Source of the DNA: Trichoplax adhaerens | Lineage: Eukaryota; Placozoa; Uniplacotomia; Trichoplacea; Trichoplacidae | Direction: 5' to 3' | NCBI RefSeq assembly: GCF_000150275.1 | Contig: NW_002060943.1 | Span: forward strand, 12,423,533 to 12,487,532 | DNA length: 64,000 bases | Shown here: positions 12,210-22,912 of the stretch, piece by piece | How the letters are laid out: the number at the start of each line of letters is the position of its first letter | Position numbering within the stretch: the stretch's first letter is position 1 | The notes under the pieces: model-generated | The model's database searches: none | Told to the model about the DNA's origin: nothing | The model's input: the letters and a program-made list of their open reading frames with translations, nothing else | Translations under genes and position numbers: made by a program

Positions 12210-15200
12210 TAACTACTCGGCAATAGTAATTGTACGACTAGTAATTAATACGGATATCTCTCGAAATTAATCTTCATATGTAAATAGGATATTCTGAAAG
12301 ATTTAATGGAAGCAATATCTATTCTATTAAATGATAACAGATTGTATTTGTATATCTAGTAACCTTTCAAAAAGCGTTATTATTACTAAACTAAAGTAGT
12401 TTAAGATAATAAAAGTTGATTGTTAGATCATGGCAATTCAATATTGATATATATTTTCACTATTATATCGGATTTGCTGGCCATTCTTACCAGTAAATAG
12501 AATCATGACATTTGATAATGTATTCGTTATCGTATTTTTCAGATAGTTGCTTCCAGTTTTAAATTATCTTATTTATAATCATTAAATGCATCGCCTTTGT
12601 TGACGAGATAATTGTGGGCATTTGTCACTATGATAAATTGTAAAAGTACTATCAAGCCGGCAATAATAAACTAAAGTTAGCACCAATTTGCACTTTAGTT
12701 TGATAATATAATATTGTTAATGGTTTATTCATCCAACACTATCCTATATAATAACTCACAATTGAGAATAACATATCTGTTTCCTCCAAGGGGTGATTTT
12801 TTCTAATTTGTTGGGTGTCAGCTCTCAGTTAGAATATACTGTAATAACAACTTGGATTAGTTTGATTGATGAATCCTGTATTCCATTGGATGTATCCTTT
12901 AGAAGGATGCCTGTATAGATGTCATTGCACGTATACATATAAAAGTGAATATAAATTTTGTTGAAAAATTGAATTAGTTATTCATTAGTCTAATGTCGTG
13001 ACTAATTTATCATTATTATGAAAACTATACTTTGCATCAAATATGCCTCTAGCTGCTATTAATTTCTCATCTATCGATGAATATTTGCTGTCTTACTTTA
13101 CTTTCTCAATTGACAATGTTGAATTAATTGTCATGTAAAGTAATCATTTTTCCATGCAAAGTCTTATTACTGCTGAAAGTATTAGCCATTAAAAATAACA
13201 TTACAAAATAATAAATCAATTGTAGATGTGCATTAATTTATATAAGGTAGTTCAATTGAAAAAGTTGCTTGGCTGCAAGAAATGAAAACTGGATTTATCG
13301 ATTTATCTTTATCATTATTTGTAAATAAATAGCAACTTTTACTCGAAGTATCGATAGATATATTAGCGAATATAAGATCAATACAAAGAAAAGATTATCT
13401 TATCCTTAATAATTTTACATATTTCAAAACATATAGATAGTTTACTCCGCTTATAAAGGTGTGAATGGAAGCATTTGTTCGTATCAAGTTATATTGGGTA
13501 TTAAACGGCAAAGATCATGAATAAAGATAGAGTTGACTTAACCGAGTCGATCTTAATTTGAAGACTTTTGGCATTAATTTTAATATTGCCTAGGCAAGAT
13601 TTAGTCATGATTCGATTCTAGTCGGGCTCAGTTACCATATGATATAATCGCTTACTAGGATAGTTAAACCCTGCATTATTAAATACTTTATTCGTTGCAT
13701 ACTTATCAGGGATACAATAAATGTAAATTTACACAATTTTATAAATACAGAAGAATCGTTTGTTATTCACCTTTATTCTGGAAATCTTGAGGCATTTTAA
13801 TATAGTTGACTAAAAGAAAGTTCTAAATTTGACGTTATTTCAGTGCTGATTCTACCAGCTAGGTATATCAATCCCACCCTGTTAACATAGTGCTATTTTT
13901 ATATTCCTTCCATTAGTTTCAAAACATTACGGGATTCATGAATAATTGATAATAAAGCTTAGCGGAAGGCTGTAAACCTAGCTAGGAAGCTTAGAAATTT
14001 AATATTTTACTGCTTAAACAAACACACTAGCCAGTTAAAATTACCAGTCAAGATCCATGTAAGATTTTACTGCAAAATGATAGCTGGTATCTTTGAATAG
14101 TACTTTAAAGCAGCTACTTAGAAGAATCCAACTTATTTAATTCGTCTTTTTCTTAGCGCATAACAATGATATCAATGAATTAGAAGTCAGGTCTAATTAG
14201 GATACGTATATTAAGTTTGAATGATTGGGGTATTTGATCTCGCAGTGTCTAAATTCTGTATTGACCATAATTACAATTAATTCATAAACCAGCGTTGATA
14301 ATATTCTTGATAAAATACGCACATGATATCGATTTCTTGCATAGTTTTCCGTACCAGTAAAAATATTTAATACAGGATGAAAAAGATTTTGTGGGTGTAT
14401 TTAATAGCGGCCTATATGAACTGCAATATCGTACTATGAATTACTAGAAAGTAAGCTTTTTACTAGCAGCCAGTACTACAGAGTGCAAACACCAACCTAT
14501 CGGTTTCTTTAGTTGAAATTGTGATGTTCTGTAGCAATTAGCGAATAGCCAAGTGCTGTCAATGTCTTGTTCAAACCGTTGGCATTTCCCTTACTTTTCC
14601 TTGCAGCGAATACAAACGATCGACAACAACCAATCGTTGCACTGCCAGTTAGGTTAAAAAAGCGGCATTTATACGGGCATTTTTGCCATTGCTTCGAGGA
14701 GTTCGCTGCGATAAATAGGTCTTATTTGTACTAAAACATACGCTATTATTTAGCTAGGTTTCCATCAAGCTGTCTTATAATTATTGATTGACGATTGCTC
14801 GGTGACTTCGAGTATGAAAAAATAAGGAAGCTGGTTTATCGAATACTTTCATTTCTTTCATGAACCAAGTGATAGATAACTTGATATACTCGTATACCTT
14901 ACATAAGCCTTCAATGCGGCATATCTACAAGTATATCTATAGACTATTGTTACAATTTTCCATTGTAACTAGAAAACTGGTCTTAATCACTATCTTTACT
15001 AGTACTCGTGTTCCCAACTAACTTACGGTTCTATCGTAGTTGAACTCATTCTCAACTACACAAATAAACTACTAATGAGTAATAGGTTTAAATACTTCAA
15101 TTTATTAACGTTAATCTTAATCGTAAAATGTACCAAAGACAAACGTGAGAATATCCTTAGCAATAATAGTCAAGTGATCCTGCAAGTGACTAAATGGAAC

Positions 15201-17771
15201 TGAGCAGCTAAGCTAGTGCTCGGCTTTTATAGTCTCGGCCTACGCCGATGGTGTACTTGTGAATATGCTTGACATAGCGTCTTACACTGTATAGCAGCAT
15301 ACATATCCTAGTATAAGGTGTTATTAATTAATGTTTACTGACTAAGCGTGTTAGCTCCGACACGTCAACAGAATTGAACTTTCTGATACCTTGGCAATAA
15401 CAAGTACTTATTAATAAACATTAATATCTAATAAGCTACTGGAGCAAACAACAATTTAAATGAGATATTTTAATTAACATAGCAATAAAATGGTAGATCT
15501 TCCGGTTGGTTTAGAGATTTACGAATGTTGGATGATATACTGTAAAACGAATAAAGTAGAATTGATAATTTCACCATACTTACTTTAACGTTGACTAGAT
15601 TACTGCAATGGTGTGAAACGAAAACGTACGTGTTACAGCTAGAAATGCTGAAAAAGCCTACATTCTCCTCATAATGATTCTGCCTTCCTCTTTTTAATTA
15701 ATCTTGAAAATTATTGTCGAGAATCTCTTCTATGTTCACTAAATATCGTTTATTGTTGGACCTCGGTGAGAAAATAGACGCATCTTGATTACTGTATAGC
15801 ATTCTATCTACAATTTTGACTCTATTGATACCAGGATAAGCATTTTCTTGCAGTACTTTAATCAATCGTCATAATTTGCAGCAATTATAACCATCAAATA
15901 TGGACAAACCCGCAAGACACCATTTCGCTTGTTGCAAACGGCATCAATAAAGGCGAACAAGCTGAACACTACTTAAGACTAGCGACCTTCATTTGCAGTT
16001 TTTTTGCGCCCCGATCCCGAGAAGTTTCAAGCAGAAAATGAAATTTTACTCTATCTCGAAGACCGACTTACTCAAACTATTGTCTAAATGCTGGTATACA
16101 CTCCAGTACGCCAATTCATGATGCCTGAGTCCGCTCGAACACCAAAATTGATATCCTGCCAGGGACTGCTTAATTCCTTTTTTCATAGTTTCCATAATAA
16201 ATACCTTAATTGTAATTCAGCAGTACATTCATACCCAAATCTAGTCCCTAACTCTATCGAAAACATGCAATAGAGGAAAAGGAGGAAGAGCGATTGATAT
16301 TTGAATTGGTACGTAGTATAAATTACTAATACTAGCAGCATAAACTCTAAATGCATATGTAGAATATTATTCCTGTACGGCAGACAGTAAAGAGCGAGGA
16401 GTATTTGCCGAAGGTCGTCTGAAAATATAAACACTCCATTGCATACTGTAGATTACGATATCATGCTTTATTATTTTAATAATATCATTACGGCTCCTGG
16501 CAATATATTTATTGCATATACTGTAATTGACGATATCGATCTACGCGAATTACAGAAAAAGTAGCAAAATTTTAATATTGGCGCTCGATAGTGCGTATTT
16601 GTTTCATATAGTAATTGAAAAGCTATTCATACATCAACAGTTAGCTGCTCACTCACACGAAAGGAACTGTCAACTTATTATTCAATAATTAAGTGATTGC
16701 CATATAGATATAGCCCGAACCTTATTGCAAATGATGTAAATTGCTTGCTTTACTTTCTATTTTCAGTCAATGAGGTCATAGGTATCATTTAATGGTGTCA
16801 ATAAACAATATGCATACTTTTATTCAATTTTATCTTTATCATAGCATCCAGTAGCAAAATTCTTTGGCAAATACTGATATAAAACTAGCATTGAATGCGT
16901 GTCTACTAGAGGCAATGTACTGCATAAGTTTCTATTGGGATAGCACGTTGCATATGCTGTTGTACCATAAAATGAATTCGCTTTCATTGCACGCAGAACG
17001 CTCTACAGTTCAGTATGATTTTCAATATTTCCAATCATATCGTCTGTTCTGATGCTGCGTGTCTAGTTATACAAGATTTAAGTTAACTTATGATTGATTC
17101 AATTTTAATCCTTGTGACAGTACGAGAGTAGACGTCGAATCAATCATGAAGAGGCTAATTAAAGATGAGGGAAATGGTACAACTCAAGTGACGCTCTATA
17201 GGGCTAAAAACATAATATTGTATAAATGAATGGATAGAACTATAATTACTGGACAATTGAAATCTAAATTGATTGTTTTTATGAAATCTTTTATGCCTAC
17301 TAAATCAATTACTGTACATCTAAATACGATATATATATCTAAAAGATAACTGTAGAAGATGTCAATACCGAGTAATAAAACGTATTATAAGCTCATATAT
17401 GATGTTAAGTTATAACGACATGACTATGTTGGTTTTCAAGCACATCAGAATAGTAAAATTCTTCATGATTGTAGTAAAGCACAGCAGATATGTCGGGTGT
17501 AAAGATGAGATATGGCAATGACACCAAGCAGAGTTAGCTAAGTTAGTATTGTATTTATTACAACTAAATCCATGTATTGTAGATGTACACGGACGATAGC
17601 CAGCAAGCAAGTATTAATTCGTCAACGGAATGCTTTCGGGAATACGGTATGACAGTAATGTCAGGCTTTACTGTCATTCATCCCTATGCGATTTTCTTTC
17701 AACTCATTTACACAAGCTGATGTCGGAAAAGCATATGCAGAGTCCTTACACACAGTAAAAGACATTAACAT
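12210..17771. other. AT-rich intergenic region, no gene supported
   Basis: Downstream of the GPCR and of the 3' end of the minus-strand isomerase gene. Short frames (16088-16273 plus, 16183-16434 minus, 16864-17052 plus, 17410-17610 minus) overlap each other and lack domains. I found no tRNA-like cloverleaf, transposase or long repeat. Confidence 0.5.
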
Positions 17772-19238
17772 TTATAATTTGGAGTATTTGAGCTCCGATT
17801 CAAACATGTCCAATTTTAAGGAATGGAGGACTTCCGGTGATAAATTAGCTTTGGCTAATTGTTTCTCACCGAATTGAATTGCAGATTTAAGGAGCTGGTC
17901 GCCCGGTATGGCCAAATCTACAAATTTACTTTTGACTGCTTCATCGGCGGTGAATCGTTTGCCAAGGTATACAATATCTCGTAGAACATTTTTATCGCTA
18001 ATTCTGTACCTAGAAAGGGTTCAACAGGATTGTTCAATCGATTTGAAAGAATAAATCGTTCAAGTTATGCGATATTCATCAGGCTAAATCAATACCAGTC
18101 TGCCATTCCATAAAATAAGCGTGTCAATCATGAACACAGCCAATCTGGCTTTACTGTTCTAACTAAGGCATGACTTGATGATGATTAGGCCTGATATTGG
18201 ATATTGAGAGTAGAACGTTGCAAAAAGAGTTACTGCTGAAGATGCCTTACCTATAAATTTGAGTCCAAAACGGAGGAAATGTCATCTTTAGATGTATTTC
18301 AGGTAAACAAAACCAGCCTCTCTCCTTTCTCATAATACGATAGTCATGAGCAAGAAATAACAGTCCTCCACCAGCAAAGCAATGTCCTGCAATTTGGAAG
18401 ATTCATTACACCGAAATAAGCATGTTTATATCGTGGTATGAAAACAGGATATTGTCAACAATTGAAAATTCAATCTATCATATTTCAACATCAAATGTGT
18501 ATTGACTGCCAGTATTGCAGACGATTCTTTGACCAATAGACTCATATTATATGCTGTCTGTTTCTTACGTAAACGAACCGTTAGCAGCAGCAATTGTCGG
18601 CAATTTGAATGTCAAGATCCTAGCTAGTAAATTGTTTAATGTAAACCGAAGTTCAGTCATTCGCTGGGCAGTCTGATCTTTTAACCAATCGAGATCCAGG
18701 CCATTTGAATAATATTTGCCAGTTCCAGTGGTTATTAAGACCTTGGCATCATCATTTCTAGCTCAACAACGATAAAAAAAAAGGGTTATTGGTTTAAAAA
18801 GAAAACGATCCTATCAAGAATGCTGTCTCCATTTGCATATCGCGATCTTGCATGCTCCTCCATTGAAAATGGATTGCATAGTTAACGATCAACCATGAGA
18901 TCCACCCCAGAGTCAATAATAAAGTAACTGCAATCCGATGAAATTGATCATGTACTACTGCATCAAGTGGGCACACCTCTAGTATCACCTGTGGATGATA
19001 CCCTACTCGTCTATTGAAGTGTTTCAAATCATTGGACCCGTTGTGGTCCAGACCGGGCCCACAGCTGATCCTGTAGCTGTTTGTTTATTGAAGTCAAAGT
19101 CACTTACTTTTCAACTTCGTCCAGAGCAGCGTGGAATTGCTTTACGAAATCATCATTAATACGATTTTCTCCAGCATCCATAACTATGATGGAACAGGAA
19201 CCCTCATATTCCACCCGAATATTGACTTTTGCCTTCAT
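17772..19238 (-). CDS. Peroxisomal enoyl-CoA delta-isomerase/hydratase-family protein (4 exons)
   Basis: Exons on the minus strand are 19108-19238, 18579-18757, 18251-18386 and 17772-18009, with phases matching at every junction, giving 227 residues. This is the crotonase fold. SNGLDLDWL at 61-69 and NGHCFAGGG at 103-111 form the oxyanion-hole segments, followed by HDYRIM at 117-122 and RGWFCLPE at 126-133, where E133 is the likely catalytic acid/base. The pattern is closest to the short delta3,delta2-enoyl-CoA isomerases known from plants and animals, which shift double bonds of unsaturated fatty acyl-CoAs for beta-oxidation. The last three residues are SKL, a textbook PTS1 peroxisome import signal. 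Donors are GTAAGT, GTTCGT (weak) and GTAAGG. The exon 4 acceptor could be TTCTAG (used here) or CAG six nucleotides on; both keep frame. The start is the first in-frame ATG. An unrelated crotonase activity cannot be excluded. Confidence 0.88.
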
Positions 19239-20240
19239 GTTGGACTCGTTGAACGCACGATGATCGATTTGAACAGCCGCGACCACGTAACCAACGATGG
19301 TTCAGTCACCAAGTGCTGACTGACAAGGATATCGTGTTACCCTCGACCGATGACCCCTATTAAGCGCTTGACCTGCCGTAACGACGACCGCAAAAGCAAG
19401 TTGAAACGTTACCAGTGATACCGTGACGTACCACGGCTTGTACCAGATCAGTTGTTGCTTTACTATCAAGATTTCAGTACAGTACAGTACAGTACAGTAC
19501 TGTACATACTGTACGTATCGATAAGGGTACAGTACTGTATTACAAGCCTGCGTAATGTACTGTACAGTACACTGTACTGTAAGTCACGTTTCCGGATCGG
19601 TTACAGACGTTTCTTGGGCGTGGCGAGCCCTAGATTATGGTTGGATACTGTTCAGTGTTCAGCCATAGCCCGTCATGAAGACTTTCAATTTGAAAGGCAT
19701 TTACTCGGAATAGGATAAAGTTGCATGCATACAGATCATGACAACCTTGAGCAATGGGTACTCGATGTTTTTTAATTAATTTCGACTGTATTATTGAGTT
19801 TTTTATTTTTGGGGGAAATTTCAAATACCAACCATCAGTCACTGTTACGTTGTACAGTACGATCGATGCAACTAGTATACGAGCCATGCTGAAATAGCGG
19901 TCTTCCAGGTTACGGCTATAGCCCGAATTTCGGCTATGATGCATAATAGCTGGCTAAAGACTGAATCAAGACTACATATATACTTTAAGCAAAATAATTT
20001 GCTAATGAGCAATGAAACAAGCTTCATTGATATATAGGTCACGGTACTAAATGAAGTATTTAGCATGCAATCGATGAGAAAAGAAGTCAAGTTATCCCTC
20101 GTCCTGCTAATCTTGCCTTACACTGGACAACATGCTATTAGGACAGTATACTGCTCCATACCAACGTTCAGGTTTCTACTATAGTCCATTACAGTACTGC
20201 ACGCTTTGCACTCGCCGAACCATCACATGATGCAATTAGT
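19239..20240. promoter_or_regulatory. Intergenic region between divergent genes (isomerase minus, small protein plus)
   Basis: About 1 kb separating two genes read away from each other. The part next to the isomerase start (19320-19440) is less AT-rich than the surroundings and includes TGACGTAC (CRE-like). A TACAGTAC cluster follows, then TTTCCGGATCGG near 19590 (ETS-like core). A 104-codon minus frame at 19630-19944 lies here but has no recognisable domain. I infer promoter function from position only. Confidence 0.4.
19485..19580. repeat. TACAGTAC / GTACTGTA palindrome cluster
   Basis: CAGTA repeats run into CAGTACTGTA, then further GTACTGTA and ACTGTACGTA words. The cluster is largely self-complementary. 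Related clusters occur at 25240-25270, 25786-25803, 26545-26563 and 31981-32033. Confidence 0.8.
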
Positions 20241-20325
20241 CATGCGCAGAGACAACAACGACCTTGTCCATTTTCTCAGCACCGTCGTACGGCCATCTTG
20301 AAAACCACTAGGCTCCTCACAAAAG
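20241..20325 (+). promoter_or_regulatory. Probable promoter and 5' untranslated exon of the 20532 gene
   Basis: CATGCGCA at 20241-20248 resembles half of an NRF1 site. GGCCATCTTG at 20291-20300 is the reverse of the YY1 core AAGATGGC. The block ends AAAAG then GTAAT at 20325/20326, a good donor, and the matching acceptor (TTTTTTGGGGGCAG) ends at 20516, 15 nt before the ATG. NRF1 and YY1 sites are typical of nuclear genes for mitochondrial proteins in animals; their use here is inference. Confidence 0.45.
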
Positions 20326-20531
20326 GTAATACTAAACTCCTATCATTATAATTCAAATCTTCGTTGAGTTTATGATTCTTTGCTGGATCAGTAGTAAATG
20401 ATAGAAAGGAATAAATACATTGCACTGTCGTTGAGCTAGTTCATGATAGAGTAGGAATGTTGAAAGTGACATTGTTGTCAGGCTCTTGATGGTCTTCATG
20501 CATTTTTTGGGGGCAGTACAGTAGTAGAAAA

Positions 20532-20687
20532 ATGTTTGCGCGTTTGACCGGAATGGTAACCAACCACTTTCGTGGTATATGGCCCCATCTCAAGCCGTTG
20601 AGAACAATCTTGTTTGGCTTTGCTGTCTCTGGCTATATGATTAGTAAAATTCCACAGACTGGTAGGTTTACAATCTTTGCACTTTGA
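20532..20687 (+). CDS. Small single-membrane-segment protein, possibly mitochondrial
   Basis: 51 residues if read straight through. The N-terminal part is basic (MFARLTGMVTNHFRG), then IWPHLKPLR, then a hydrophobic stretch (TILFGFAVSGYMI) at about 25-37 that could cross a membrane once. The size, basic start, WP-x-x-KP motif and single segment resemble accessory subunits of mitochondrial ATP synthase (the 6.8-kDa proteolipid or subunit j type), but I cannot assign a family. CTG-GTAGGT at 20661-20666 is a possible donor. Joined to the acceptor GGTGCAG near 20770, it would give an alternative C-terminus ending AKFVS. The opposite strand has a shorter frame that looks like a shadow. Confidence 0.5.
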   Translation: MFARLTGMVTNHFRGIWPHLKPLRTILFGFAVSGYMISKIPQTGRFTIFAL

Positions 20688-22912
20688 CAATTTTTCAAAT
20701 ACGCATATGTTCTGCTAAGGCCAGCCGCCATGTTGTCTTCATGACGCTCATGACAACAGGCTGGTGCAGCTAAGTTTGTTTCATAAAGTTAACTGCTAAT
20801 CTACTTATCCTCAACTTAGCATTGACGTGTCGTGCTATAAGATATTATTGCTGGAGATATGTAACTTACATCCTAACCCAACGAGTATGTTAGTGAATAA
20901 TCAACTTTATAGAAATTCCATAATATCGTCTACAGTATGCTAATTTCTTCAAGATGCCTGTCCAGTTGTGAACTTGCAAGTCGAAACTGGACATTCAAGA
21001 ATACCGTAATATCCAATAGTTTTATCATCTGCTATACCATAAAAGTGAAGATGATAGACTTGTAATAATGATATACAGTACACTATGACAGTTTGAAACA
21101 AATTTCGAATCCCGACGTTCTTGCATGAAGATCGTATATAATGCACTTTCAATAGACTCGGTATGACCTTTCTCATTAGTTCCTCGAAACAGACGAATTA
21201 TAATTAGCCCTTGCGATATTGATGTCAGCGTAATTTATAAAAAATGCTATTAGCAGCTCGAGCAACGAGTTATAATTATCATGCAATACTGCTAAAGAAT
21301 TCACTGCTCTGATTTTTTTTCTCCTTACGTATCCTGCATGGAACAGACGAAATGAGAGCTAATTCAGGTAATGTAATAAATTTAGATGCATTAGTAGGCC
21401 ATGCATAAGGAAATGATTGTCCATTCGGAATGTAACGTACGTATAATCTTATTCTTTATTGACGATTTTAGCATTTGTTGAAGAATGTACAAGGTTCAAG
21501 GGCCCCGGCAAGAATGTTGGCGTTAATCACTAATAGATGTTATAAACCAATTTTGATGTAAAAGTGCTTTCAATTACTGTTCTTCCTCTTATAGTGGAAA
21601 TTTTATTATTGTCTTACTGTAAAGCTAAAATTGCGCATTAAAAGCGTCAGTGGTTTATAAAATAAATAAAGATCAATAGATAACGCTGAATCTATAAGGT
21701 TAAATATAATTTTATCTTGGCAATTGCCACAGTCTGGATGCGTGGATCGAACGCCCTTCATCCATTGCTGTTTTGAAGTTGACTGCCTACGCTGTAGGCT
21801 TATTAGGCAAAACATGTATCAGCATTGGGACAATGTTGACAGCAAGCCAAAAGCGGATGATACTATACGTTCGTTGAAGTATAGTACAGCCTAATGGATA
21901 CTGGTAGCCTTCCATCATGTGATTTACATCGATACAGTGCATAATCATCAGACTGAGCCTGCAAACTATTTCTGACATCTCTTTACAAGTTAGCACTCTC
22001 TCTATCCATCAGTTAAAAATACGAAAATATTGCAATATTGCCTTGAATTAATGGAATTGATATAAAAAAAGAGTACATCGCTGGGTTAAATGATTTCGTT
22101 ACTGCCGTAAATGCATGCCCTTTAACATGTATGAGTAAGAAGTGTAATCGGCAATAATCGCAGGTAAACACATATTGCAGACGAATTCATTTCAGCTTTT
22201 ACTCTATGTTTAAGCGATCTATTCGTAGGATTGTGTTCATGGTAACACATGTAATGTGGGTGTAATTTAGAATACAGTAAGTAGTCATTACTTACGTCCG
22301 AAACGGTTAAGAAATAGCAAGCATCGCCACTAGTTATGTTTTGCAGTTTCAATCTACTGGCCACTTGATCAGCAACAAATTAAGTCACTGTGAGTCGTAA
22401 GATGTACTGAAATTACATGCATGCTGCACACAATGAAGTAGCCAAAGCCATCGATAGCAATTTTTATTAATTATCATTATAAAAATACAATTTATTATTG
22501 AATCACTTATACGAACAGCAGCATGCAAATTTCGTTATGTTGAATTATTTTAAAACTAGTTCAAATTTCTAGGACTCAATAGCTGAAATACTTTTTTTGG
22601 AGTGATAAAGTTGTTCTACCAATATAATATCATAAACTGGCAGATAAAATTTAGGCCGTTAAAGTCAAGAGTGAAGAATTACAATTAAGTCAAGGTTCAA
22701 GTACTGTACGTTGAAGGTATCAGATTGATATCTTTCTTAATTTCTAAAAAGCTTTAGTTACATTATCAAAATACAGGATTCCCAAGCTAAAATGGAGAAA
22801 GCCGACTATAATCTGGAGTGGCATTTAACTTTCCAGGTCATTAGTTTAATCATCTGCCTAAAAGTTCGTTTTGCTAAAGTATATCCTTGCCACTTACGAA
22901 TGGAAATCTATA
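20688..22912. other. Mostly non-coding; weak minus-strand coding candidates
   Basis: GCCGCCATGTTG at 20724-20735 is a YY1-type core that on the minus strand overlaps ATGGCGGCTGGCC, a possible start with a 32-codon frame. Further on, minus-strand frames at 21787-21996 and around 22280-22360 have protein-like stretches (ITSGDACYFLTVSD followed by GTAAGT), but no family or consistent gene model could be built. The rest is AT-rich. Confidence 0.35.

Noticed and set aside
17686-17877. 63-codon plus frame
   Set aside because: Antisense of the last exon of the isomerase gene.
21061-21125. TTCGAATCCC resembling a tRNA T-arm
   Set aside because: No matching acceptor stem, D-arm or anticodon arm at the right distance.
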